In this document: piece after piece, positions 1-5,876 of the stretch
How the letters are laid out: each line of letters opens with the position of its first letter
Position numbering within the stretch: the first letter of the stretch is position 1
DNA from: Candidatus Omnitrophota bacterium
GTDB lineage: Bacteria; Omnitrophota; Gorgyraeia; Zapsychrales; Zapsychraceae
DNA: 7,034 nucleotides
Assembly: GCA_018062515.1 (NCBI GenBank)
Contig: JAGOSC010000088.1
Coordinates: 1-7,034, forward strand
Direction of reading: 5' to 3'
Made by a program: the position numbers and the translations under genes
The notes under the pieces: generated by a model
What the model was told of the DNA's origin: nothing
Seen by the model: the letters and a program-made list of their open reading frames with translations, nothing else
Databases searched by the model: none

Positions 1-239
1 ACTCTATACTGTACTTTGTTTTCATCTAAAAATTTTCTTAACCGTCGAATCGGCATTCCGTCTTCATCTGTAATGATCAGTGCGGGCTCCCATGTCATTT
101 CGGTTTCATTCTTTTGAATATCTTCCGGTTTAAACGGCGCATTCTTTTGATAGTGAATCTCATCTTGTTTAGATTGTTCTATATCATGGATTCGGTGAGA
201 GATTTGTTCTTCTCTGTTTTGATGATGATGTTTTGTCAT
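1..239 (-). CDS. Hypothetical His-rich hydrophilic protein, C-terminus outside the window
   Basis: An open frame starts with ATG at 239-237 and runs off the left edge after 79 full codons. The start is supported by an AAAGGAGAG ribosome site at about 246-254. The product begins MTKHHHQNREEQ and has no signal peptide or membrane segment. Its first 50 residues are very polar and rich in H, Q, E and K. A more ordered stretch follows, with W50, the hydrophobic run ALIIT and the segment DEDGMPIRRLRKFLDENKV. The start lies 17 bases after the stop of the exported MORN/PsbP-like gene, so the two are probably co-transcribed from the promoter module at 1122-1193. I do not recognise the family. The three early histidines may bind metal or may mean nothing. 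The gene call is fairly secure and the function unknown. Confidence 0.7.
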   Translation of the reverse strand, partial: MTKHHHQNREEQISHRIHDIEQSKQDEIHYQKNAPFKPEDIQKNETEMTWEPALIITDEDGMPIRRLRKFLDENKVQYR

Positions 240-256
240 TTTTTCTCTCCTTTAAG

Positions 257-1069
257 TTATTCCACTATATCTTCACAATTTTCATTAGTCGGCGTTAAAT
301 TGAATTTGACGCCGGTTTTATGGGCCGTAAATTCCAAACTATTAATAACTTTTTGGAACAATTCTTCATATTCAATCCAAGAATCTTTTGGTTTAACGGT
401 GAATTCCACGGAATGAAGATTATGATGATCGACCATAAAGAGATCGTGAACCTTCGTATCCGTATCACCCTTTAAATAACCGGTGACGCTGACTGTTTCA
501 CGGCTGCAATGTTCGACACGCTGAATATCGAAATTGTCTTCAAATTTTTCCAGGCTAGCGATGGCACGGCGGCTAAAATCGCTTATAAACCTAAGTCTAA
601 GATTGTCTTCTTCAATAATAATTTCCACCTTCGGGACAAATGACACTTGAATCTTAAGCATTTTTTCCAGACGGATTAATTTCCAGTTCGGATTACACGC
701 AAAACGAATACCCACCACTTCACTAACACAAGTATGCAAAGCTTGAAAATTGTCTTTCTCTAGACCAGGGCCCTTTCCATCTATTTTTTCTTCCATAATC
801 TTTATGATCGTTTGACGCTTCTCGTCATAATTGCGGATTTCTTTAATTTCTCCTTGGTCATAATCGATTTCTTTTAACAATATTCCTTTAGGGTCGAACT
901 CTCGATATTCACCTTCACGAAGTCCTTTTACATTTGAAAATTCTTCATGTAGAGAGCCGTCTTTATAATAAGTTTTGACTACGTCATTTTCTTTGACGTT
1001 TTCTTCCGCCCAACCCGGTAATGAACTGCAAAGACAAATACTAAAGATCAATATCATTATTCTTTTCAT
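257..1069 (-). CDS. Exported protein with MORN-like N-terminal part and PsbP/DUF1795-like C-terminal domain
   Basis: I chose ATG at 1069, giving 270 residues. GGAG at 1076-1079 lies 6 bases before it, whereas the in-frame GTG at 1081 would sit inside that ribosome site. Residues 1-21 form a type I signal peptide: MKR, a hydrophobic core, then GWA before EE. The protein is therefore probably periplasmic. Residues 31-85 carry two or three degenerate repeats with the MORN/YwqK flavour (YYKDGSLHEEF, G-REGEYREFDPKGILLKEIDY). Residues 118-250 resemble PsbP-like or DUF1795 folds: an early G-I-R-F-x-C-x-P-x-W segment, and a closing V-E-F-T-V segment followed by a helix ending F-Q-K-V-I-N-S-L-E-F. Four cysteines remain in the mature part (C114, C125, C188, C265) and could form disulfides. 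It is the first gene behind promoter module 1. The domain calls come from pattern, not from a search, and the biochemical role is unknown. Confidence 0.8.
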   Translation of the reverse strand: MKRIMILIFSICLCSSLPGWAEENVKENDVVKTYYKDGSLHEEFSNVKGLREGEYREFDPKGILLKEIDYDQGEIKEIRNYDEKRQTIIKIMEEKIDGKGPGLEKDNFQALHTCVSEVVGIRFACNPNWKLIRLEKMLKIQVSFVPKVEIIIEEDNLRLRFISDFSRRAIASLEKFEDNFDIQRVEHCSRETVSVTGYLKGDTDTKVHDLFMVDHHNLHSVEFTVKPKDSWIEYEELFQKVINSLEFTAHKTGVKFNLTPTNENCEDIVE

Positions 1070-1121
1070 CTTTTTCTCCACTTTTATTGATTACCTTTTG
1101 TTTCAAATCCTAAGTATTTAT

Positions 1122-1193
1122 AACAAAAAATAAAAAATAAATGTATGAGCTCTTACACGTTAAAGAGTAGGTAGTTCTACCTACACCCGTCGG
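1122..1193 (-). promoter_or_regulatory. Promoter module 1, upstream of the MORN/PsbP-like gene
   Basis: This stretch aligns without gaps to 1778-1840 over 63 bases, with 47 identities by hand count, while the sequence around it diverges. Read in the gene direction it holds CCGACG, an 8-2-8 dyad, then GTGTAAG and CTCATACATTTATTTTT. The last two sit where a core promoter should be. The downstream edge is 52 bases from the ATG at 1069, against 48 bases for module 2. A further imperfect palindrome, TGTATGAGCTCTTACA, lies at 1142-1157 with one mismatched pair. I cannot assign -35 and -10 boxes with confidence, so the sigma factor is unknown. Confidence 0.65.
1167..1184. promoter_or_regulatory. Perfect 8-2-8 dyad, probable operator (copy 1)
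   Basis: GTAGGTAG-TT-CTACCTAC is a perfect inverted repeat with 8-base arms and a 2-base spacer. It lies on the upstream side of the conserved core promoter, where an activator would usually bind. The next bases outward do not pair. There is no U-run, so it is not a terminator. The second copy at 1823-1840 keeps the core but has A:T in place of G:C at the outermost pair. Confidence 0.65.
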
Positions 1194-1269
1194 AAAGAGG
1201 AATATGTTCTGTTAAAGCTTAGGCTTGGATTCTTTAATGAACAGAGGGTTGGAATTTTGATCGAGGAGA

Positions 1270-1398
1270 TTAAGAAATAAACCTATGAGAGTTTGTATAA
1301 GAACACCTTCTCTCCTTTTCGCGAAAGTGAACATTGATCTTGACCTCAGGTGCTGTTACCTGTGCTCCATAAGGCCAAGGACTCGCATAGCCAGACTG
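1270..1398 (-). other. Protein-like stretch in frame behind the DUF1328 stop, possible gene remnant
   Basis: After the TAA of the DUF1328-like gene, the same frame stays open for 42 codons until TAA at 1270-1272. The translation begins QSGYASPWPYGAQVTAPEV and continues KINVHFREKERR. Its first part reads like the proline- and aromatic-rich part of an envelope protein, and then it breaks down. There is no start codon with a ribosome site. It may be the tail of a decayed gene, an extension lost by a stop mutation, or chance, since 42 open codons are not rare. The rest of this gap (about 1194-1269) shows nothing I can name. I see no clear terminator after 1399. Confidence 0.2.
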
Positions 1399-1563
1399 TT
1401 ATCCATTAACTTTTCGGCCAAAAATTAACGAAACTATCGCTAAAATCAAAAAGACTACAAATAAAATCTTAGCGATTTCAATGGCCGACCCCGCAATGCC
1501 CGTAAATCCGAACACCGCCGCAACAATGGCTATTATGAAGAATGTAACTGCCCAATTTAACAT
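1399..1563 (-). CDS. DUF1328/YtjA-like small membrane protein
   Basis: This 54-residue ORF has an excellent ribosome site (AAAGGAGG, about 1568-1575) in front of ATG at 1563-1561. It is two hydrophobic segments joined by a short glycine-rich turn: MLNWAVTFFIIAIVAAVFGF, then TGIAGSAIEIAKILF and a second membrane stretch ending SLIFGRKVNG. The order W-x(4)-F-x(2)-A, GF-GIAG, A-x-I-AKILF and the closing FGR match the DUF1328 (YtjA) family, whose members are usually 50-60 residues, so the gene looks complete. It is an inner-membrane peptide of unknown molecular function. In Enterobacteria, ytjA lies next to the stress-induced osmY gene. Here it starts 25 bases after the entericidin-like gene and is probably co-transcribed with it from module 2. 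Confidence 0.9.
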   Translation of the reverse strand: MLNWAVTFFIIAIVAAVFGFTGIAGSAIEIAKILFVVFLILAIVSLIFGRKVNG

Positions 1564-1588
1564 GGCATCCTCCTTTATTTAATAAACG

Positions 1589-1729
1589 TTAATCATTGTG
1601 ATCTACAGTTTTTTGAATACTCTCCCCAGCGTTTTCTACATCTTTTCCTGCGCCCCTTAACATATTGCAACCCAAAATTGAGGTTGTTAAAAATAATGCT
1701 GTTAGAATTAATAAAAAACTCTTTTTCAT
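1589..1729 (-). CDS. Entericidin-like small lipoprotein
   Basis: This 46-residue ORF starts at ATG 1729-1727 behind AAAGGAGG. Residues 1-20 are a lipoprotein signal peptide (MKKSF, a hydrophobic core, then SILGC) with the lipidated cysteine at C21. The mature part, CNMLRGAGKDVENAGESIQK followed by a short acidic tail, matches the entericidin pattern CNTxRGxGxDxxxxGxxIxx. Entericidins are tiny membrane lipoproteins. In E. coli, EcnB is a stress-induced bacteriolytic peptide and EcnA its antidote. Many bacteria carry a single copy, as here, whose role is less clear and which is often tied to envelope or general stress. It is the first gene behind promoter module 2. Leucine at -2 of the lipobox is uncommon but tolerated. 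Confidence 0.88.
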   Translation of the reverse strand: MKKSFLLILTALFLTTSILGCNMLRGAGKDVENAGESIQKTVDHND

Positions 1730-1777
1730 ATTACCTCCTTTTTACATGAATATTTTTTTTATCCCCAAATGTTTTTT

Positions 1778-1851
1778 ACCAAATATTGAAAAATAAATAT
1801 ACGAGGACTTATACCTCAAAAAATAGGTAGACCTACCTATAGTCTCGTCGG
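1778..1851 (-). promoter_or_regulatory. Promoter module 2, upstream of the entericidin-like/DUF1328-like pair
   Basis: This is the second copy of the module at 1122-1193, in the same orientation and exactly 656 bases further along. In the gene direction it reads CCGACG, an 8-2-8 dyad, TTTTTTGAGGTATAAG and CTCGTATATTTATTTTT. The distance from the downstream edge to the ATG at 1729 is 48 bases. TATATT or TATTTA could be a -10 element, but neither has a convincing -35 partner at normal spacing. That suggests an activator-dependent promoter or an alternative sigma factor. Confidence 0.65.
1823..1840. promoter_or_regulatory. Perfect 8-2-8 dyad, probable operator (copy 2)
   Basis: ATAGGTAG-AC-CTACCTAT is a perfect inverted repeat with the same inner seven bases per arm as copy 1. 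The outermost pair is A:T here and G:C in copy 1, and the spacer differs. Both symmetric bases changed together, which argues for selection on a dimer-binding site and not for a simple recent duplication. Confidence 0.65.
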
Positions 1852-1898
1852 TATTAGTCGACTTAATGCAGAAAACTTAATGAGTAATTGGTTGGGTT

Positions 1899-2063
1899 TT
1901 ATGAGGAAAAATGTCGTTGTCTTTGAAGAAAATCTTCTTTTAATTCAATAATTACATCGTTAATCGGCTGGCTCAAAAGTTGGCGGGCTTGATTTTCCAG
2001 ATCTTTCTCGGTTAAGGCTTTTATAGAATCCAAATCAATTGTTAAGCTTAGAATTTCTGACAC
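1899..2063 (-). CDS. Small hypothetical protein downstream of the metal ATPase
   Basis: This 54-codon ORF starts at GTG 2063-2061. A stop codon three codons upstream rules out a longer form. The product runs MSEILSLTIDLDSIKALTEK, then DLENQARQLLSQPINDVIIE, and ends LKEDFLQRQRHFSS. It is soluble and charged, probably mostly helical, with no cysteine and no signal. The ribosome site is weak: AGGA lies 11 bases from the start. The start is 21 bases after the ATPase stop, so translation could be helped by the upstream gene. I do not recognise the family. The translation looks protein-like and fills the space after the ATPase, but the weak start keeps the call moderate. Confidence 0.5.
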   Translation of the reverse strand: MSEILSLTIDLDSIKALTEKDLENQARQLLSQPINDVIIELKEDFLQRQRHFSS

Positions 2064-2084
2064 TAAATTTTATTTCCTGGTAAA

Positions 2085-3956
2085 CTACCGTTGAAATAAG
2101 TCGCTTAATTGTTTTGGAGGAACGGCGGCTCTTAACGCATTAAGAATGGCGAAGACGTCGATGATTTCCTGGCCGATGGCGCCGGCCACTGGTGTTAAAT
2201 ATCCGGCGGCGGCAAATATCATTCCGATAATAGATAAAATCATTCCGCCAACCGCGCTTTGTAAGGCAACCGTGCGCATACGGTGGCTGATGTGCATTAA
2301 CTCATCAACTTTCTCCAGCGAACTTTCGATAATGACGGCACCCGCAGCTTCCGTCGTGATATCACTGTTTTGGCCCAAAGCGATCCCAACGGTTGCGACC
2401 GTCATGGCTGGGGCGTCATTAATCCCATCACCAACATAAACGGTAGGCTGAAGTTTAGTTTCCCGCTGAACAATGGCAACTTTTTCTTCCGGAGTTTTGC
2501 CGGCATAAATTTCTTTTATCCCGACCTGTTCCGCCAAATAGCGGACTTCCTCCTCGCGATCACCGGAGACAATCATCACTTTTTGAAATTTATGTTTTGG
2601 CCCAAGGTGAGAAATAAATGAAACACTGTCCTGACGGGGAACATCATGAAAAGTAAAACGGGCGGCGACTTTCTCATCAATGAGGACAACACATTCAAGT
2701 CCGCTAACAACCGGTATTTGTTCCACTAATTTTGTCTTTCCCTCCCTGATGAGTTTATTTCGACTGGTAATTCGAATGGTATGCTCACCAATATTTCCGG
2801 TTAACCCCTGTCCGGGGAGTTCGCTAATCTGGCGGACTTCTACTAAATTTAATTCGGCTTTTTTGGTCGCCTCTACTATGGCATTAGCCAATGGATGTTT
2901 GGAATATTGTTCCAAACTGGCCGCAAAAGCAAGCGCTGTTTTCTGAGTGAAACCGTTAAAATAATTTTCTTGAGTCAGAGTTGGTTTTCCATAAGTCAAT
3001 GTTCCTGTTTTATCAACGATCATCGTTCGGCATTGATCAAATTTTTCTAAAATAACCGGGTTTTTTATAATGATTCCTCGTCGAGCACTTAAAGAAATGG
3101 CGCCGATGATCGCGACCGGTATAGCAATAAGAAGCGGGCATGGTGTGGCGATGACCAAAACAGCCAGAAATCTTTTGACTTCTCCGCTTAAAATCCATGC
3201 GATGATAGCGATGCCGACGGCGATGGGTGTATAAAACGCTCCTAGCTGATCCCCGATTCTTCTGATCAAAGGCCTCTTCTGTTCGGACGCGCGCATGACC
3301 TCCATAATTTTGGCATAACGTGAATCAACCGCTAGTTTCGTCGCTTCAATAGTGATCGCGACATCTCCATTGACAGCACCAGAAATAACTAATGAGCCGG
3401 GGACTTTGGAAATAATAAATGGTTCACCCGTCAAATAGGATTCATCCATACGTCCATGCCCTTCAACAACCACACCATCCACCGGGCAAATTTCATGAGG
3501 AAGGATGACTAAATTATCCCCTGGTTTAATTTGATCAATGGAAATATCAATGAGTTTGCCCGCTTGTTTTTGATGCGCGGTACTGGGCATGCGTTTGGCC
3601 AAAGCCTCTAAAACGGAAGATGCGCGCCGTATCGCAAAAAGTTCCAATGCTCCCCCGCCGGAAAGCATAAGCACAACTAAAGTGGCTGCTAAATATTCCC
3701 CCAATAAAATGGCGGTGACAATAGAAATTCCAGCCAAAAGGTCTGATCCAAATTCCCTATGAATTGCTTTTTTCACAAGGTCCCAGACTAGCGGAATTCC
3801 ACCGAGGATCACAGCAATATACAGAGGAAGATTTGCGGTATGTTCGGTAAACGAAAATAAATAACGGAAAAACAAATGCAAAAAAATGCAGAAGATAGCA
3901 AGATAAGCAATGATGAGTTCTTTGGAAAATTTAGGATTTTTATTTATTTCAGCCAT
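2085..3956 (-). CDS. P1B-type heavy-metal-transporting ATPase without N-terminal metal-binding domain
   Basis: The 623-residue product is an inner-membrane pump that moves a metal cation using ATP. The order of parts is: membrane helices at about 14-32, 44-60 and 72-108; actuator domain with TGEP at 176-179; two helices at about 240-285 containing the metal-site motif TPCPLL (C273); the phosphorylation loop DKTGT with D315; the P1B-specific nucleotide-site HP pair at H354-P355; the hinge GDGIND at 509-514; and two final helices with GAIGQEIIDVFAILNALRA at about 592-610. All catalytic motifs are intact. It lacks the N-terminal HMA or CxxC domain common in Cu and Zn/Cd pumps. The last helix has Q596, E597 and D600 where classical subgroups show other signatures, so I leave the metal open (Zn, Cd, Co, Mn and Fe are all possible). 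The ATG follows the response-regulator stop by 6 bases, with AAGGG overlapping that stop codon. Confidence 0.93.
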   Translation of the reverse strand: MAEINKNPKFSKELIIAYLAIFCIFLHLFFRYLFSFTEHTANLPLYIAVILGGIPLVWDLVKKAIHREFGSDLLAGISIVTAILLGEYLAATLVVLMLSGGGALELFAIRRASSVLEALAKRMPSTAHQKQAGKLIDISIDQIKPGDNLVILPHEICPVDGVVVEGHGRMDESYLTGEPFIISKVPGSLVISGAVNGDVAITIEATKLAVDSRYAKIMEVMRASEQKRPLIRRIGDQLGAFYTPIAVGIAIIAWILSGEVKRFLAVLVIATPCPLLIAIPVAIIGAISLSARRGIIIKNPVILEKFDQCRTMIVDKTGTLTYGKPTLTQENYFNGFTQKTALAFAASLEQYSKHPLANAIVEATKKAELNLVEVRQISELPGQGLTGNIGEHTIRITSRNKLIREGKTKLVEQIPVVSGLECVVLIDEKVAARFTFHDVPRQDSVSFISHLGPKHKFQKVMIVSGDREEEVRYLAEQVGIKEIYAGKTPEEKVAIVQRETKLQPTVYVGDGINDAPAMTVATVGIALGQNSDITTEAAGAVIIESSLEKVDELMHISHRMRTVALQSAVGGMILSIIGMIFAAAGYLTPVAGAIGQEIIDVFAILNALRAAVPPKQLSDLFQR

Positions 3957-3962
3957 AGGCCC

Positions 3963-4604
3963 TTACGCCAGACCTTTGGCCATAGCATATTTAACGAGAG
4001 AAGCGGAGTCTTTAAACCCTAATTTGTCGGTGAGATTGGCGCGGTGATGCTCGACGGTGCGAATGCTGATTTTGAGTTTGGCGGCAATATTTTTATTGGG
4101 CATGCTTTTGGCAATCATGGCCAGAATCTGTTTTTCGCGTTTGGTGAGAATTTCCAGCGACGGAACGGCTTCATCAAGAGACCGCAGTTCCCGGTCGGCA
4201 AGCATCGTAGTCACCGACGGAGAAATATATTTTTTTCCTCTTAAGATAGTTTTAATAGCTGACACGAGCAGATCCGCCGCATCGTCTTTAACCATATAAC
4301 CCGCCGCTCCATGAGCCATGACTTCTTTGAAATGCGGATAATCTTTAAGCATGGAAAGAATAAGAACTTTAATTCCTTTGAATTTTAGATCAAGTTCTTT
4401 AATCGTCGCTATGCCGTCTAACCCCGGCATGGAAATATCCATGACGATCACATCGCATTTTTTGTGATCCAAAATATCCAAAAGTTCTTGTCCGTTTTTT
4501 GCTTCCGCGACGACGGTAAGATCGGGGTCTCTATTAATGAGCTCTTTTAAACCGACACGCACAAAGCTATGATCGTCCGCGAGAATGATTTTACTTTTGG
4601 GCAT
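3963..4604 (-). CDS. NarL/FixJ (LuxR-type HTH) response regulator
   Basis: The 213-residue product has a receiver domain at about 4-120 and a LuxR-type helix-turn-helix at about 150-210, the normal size and order for the NarL family. The receiver has the acidic pocket D10-D11, the phospho-acceptor D56 in the context VIVMDISMPGLDG, S84 and K106. The output domain shows LTKREKQILAMIAK, the recognition region NIAAKLKISIRTVEHHRANL and a closing DKLG. The start at 4604 has a strong AAGGAG site 7 bases upstream, inside the kinase gene. The first 14 bases overlap the kinase end, which is typical of translationally coupled partners. The cognate kinase is almost certainly the upstream gene. Targets are not shown directly. 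The ATPase directly downstream is the natural first candidate, and the 8-2-8 dyads to the left are a second. Confidence 0.95.
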   Translation of the reverse strand: MPKSKIILADDHSFVRVGLKELINRDPDLTVVAEAKNGQELLDILDHKKCDVIVMDISMPGLDGIATIKELDLKFKGIKVLILSMLKDYPHFKEVMAHGAAGYMVKDDAADLLVSAIKTILRGKKYISPSVTTMLADRELRSLDEAVPSLEILTKREKQILAMIAKSMPNKNIAAKLKISIRTVEHHRANLTDKLGFKDSASLVKYAMAKGLA

Positions 4605-5691
4605 TCCGCGTCTCCTTTACAGGCACACTCAAATGGATATGCGTCCCCCATCCCGGGGCAGATTTCATTTGTAAAATGCCGCCTGCTAGTTTCGCTCGTT
4701 CTCTCATGACGGAAAGCCCTAAACTCTTATTTGACCTAACATGATGTTTCATATCAAATCCTTTTCCATCATCTTTAATGTCTAAATATATTTTCCCTTG
4801 TTTATACAATAGGGAAATTTCAATGGTTTTGGCGCTGGCGTGCTTGATGATATTCGACATGGCCTCCTGCACAATTCTATAAAGAATAACGTCTTTATTT
4901 TCAAATTCGATATTTTTTATATTTCTATGCAGGAATTTAACGGATAACCCTTTTTCTAAACCCATGTCGTCGACTAATTGTTTAACAGCCCCGGTTAATC
5001 CTGTATATTTTAAATCCGGCGGGGCAAGAGTATGTGATAGGCTTCTCGCTTTTTCGATAATTTCATTTATCTTAATTTTAAGGCCATCATTTAACTGTTT
5101 GATTTCAGGGAATTTGTCCACTAAATCCATCGTGTTATTGACAAGATATATTTTCAAAGCAATCAACAATTGGCCAAAATCATCATGGATTTCCTGCGCG
5201 ATGATTTTTTGCGCCGTTTCCTGGGCAGCAATGATTTTTTGGGGAAGAATCTTTAGTTCTTCTTCCAATTGTTTTCTTTCTGTAATCTCATAACGTATGG
5301 CCACATATTGATGGGGTTTACCAGCAGCATTTAAGAACGGAACAATGGTTGTGTCGACCCAATAATAAGAACCACCTTTAGCTCGATTTTTTATTTCTCC
5401 GCGCCAAACTTTTCCCTGGGCAATAGTCCTCCACAGATCTCTTATGAATTCTTTAGGATGATATCCTGAGTTGATAATGCGGTGATCTTGACCGATAAGT
5501 TCTTCGGGGGAGTATTTAGAAATTTTACAAAACTTTTCATTAACAAAAGTGATTTTACCGGTTTTGTCAGTGATGGCGACAATGGCTGATTCATCTAAGG
5601 CAAACTTAATATCAGCCAGCTCCTTGAAGGATTTCTCGAGGACTTCTTCGATTTCACGGTGTTTTGAAATGAGTTTATGGATTTGAATCAT
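4591..5691 (-). CDS. Cytoplasmic PAS-domain histidine kinase, HisKA_3 (NarX/DegS-like) type
   Basis: The 366-residue sensor kinase shows no membrane helix or signal peptide. A short helical lead at about 1-28 is followed by one PAS domain at about 29-140: ALDESAIVAITDKTGKITFV, later YYWVDTTIVPF, then the PAC end QYVAIRYEITERK. Next comes a dimerisation and phospho-acceptor helix of the HisKA_3 type (QEIHDDFGQLL) with H169 as the likely phosphorylated residue. An HATPase domain covers about 260-356, with the N box QEAMSNIIKHA (N280, H284), the DDGKGFD box (308-313), GLSVMRERA and GWGTHI. The sensor therefore reads an internal signal through PAS. No heme or flavin ligand can be assigned from sequence. 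ATG at 5691 has only a weak ribosome site. HisKA_3 kinases pair with NarL-type regulators, which matches the overlapping downstream gene. Confidence 0.94.
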   Translation of the reverse strand: MIQIHKLISKHREIEEVLEKSFKELADIKFALDESAIVAITDKTGKITFVNEKFCKISKYSPEELIGQDHRIINSGYHPKEFIRDLWRTIAQGKVWRGEIKNRAKGGSYYWVDTTIVPFLNAAGKPHQYVAIRYEITERKQLEEELKILPQKIIAAQETAQKIIAQEIHDDFGQLLIALKIYLVNNTMDLVDKFPEIKQLNDGLKIKINEIIEKARSLSHTLAPPDLKYTGLTGAVKQLVDDMGLEKGLSVKFLHRNIKNIEFENKDVILYRIVQEAMSNIIKHASAKTIEISLLYKQGKIYLDIKDDGKGFDMKHHVRSNKSLGLSVMRERAKLAGGILQMKSAPGWGTHIHLSVPVKETRNAQK

Positions 5692-5726
5692 ATTAATCTT
5701 ACGAGTTTTGTTGGAATAATGCGTTT

Positions 5727-5732
5727 AGTATA
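5727..5732 (-). promoter_or_regulatory. Possible -10 box for the kinase/regulator/ATPase operon
   Basis: On the minus strand TATACT (5732-5727) differs from TATAAT at one base. It would place transcription start about 30 bases before the kinase ATG. The hexamer 17 bases upstream (TTTATT) is a poor -35, so this is a weak or regulated sigma-70-type promoter at best. Confidence 0.3.
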
Positions 5733-5876
5733 TCCAATTGCTCACGTAAAATAAAGAAAATTAAAATTTAAAACCACTTCTTCCCAGCTAACTTTTAATA
5801 AACATCTTCGATTGGGGTGTCCCAAAAGTGTTCATAATTTTTTAAGACTCAATAAAAACGTTAAAGTCAAAAAAAT

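Noticed and set aside
114..416. 100-codon plus-strand ORF across the end of the exported protein and the start of the His-rich gene
   Set aside because: It is antisense to two minus-strand genes with clear starts, and its composition is that of a reversed coding strand.
1167..1184. Reading the 8-2-8 dyads as terminators
   Set aside because: A 2-base loop cannot form a stable RNA hairpin of that length, no T-run follows directly, and both copies sit upstream of genes.
1317..1326. TTTCGCGAAA palindrome
   Set aside because: It is a 10-base palindrome that occurs once, is not placed at a promoter I can identify, and is compatible with chance.
1285..1428. 47-codon plus-strand ORF (MRVCIRTPSLL...) overlapping the DUF1328 end
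   Set aside because: The nearest GGAG is too far from the ATG, the composition is arginine- and cysteine-rich like random frames, and it runs into DUF1328 on the opposite strand.
2146..2946. Three plus-strand ORFs opposite the ATPase
   Set aside because: They are antisense shadows of an ATPase with all motifs intact on the minus strand.
4044..5293. Plus-strand ORFs opposite the response regulator and kinase
   Set aside because: They are antisense to two well-conserved signalling genes and have no own ribosome sites.
5814..5827. TTGGG-GTGT-CCCAA hairpin, considered as an insertion-sequence end or terminator
   Set aside because: The stem is only 5 bases, no matching inverted end or target duplication is visible, and no transposase fragment lies nearby.
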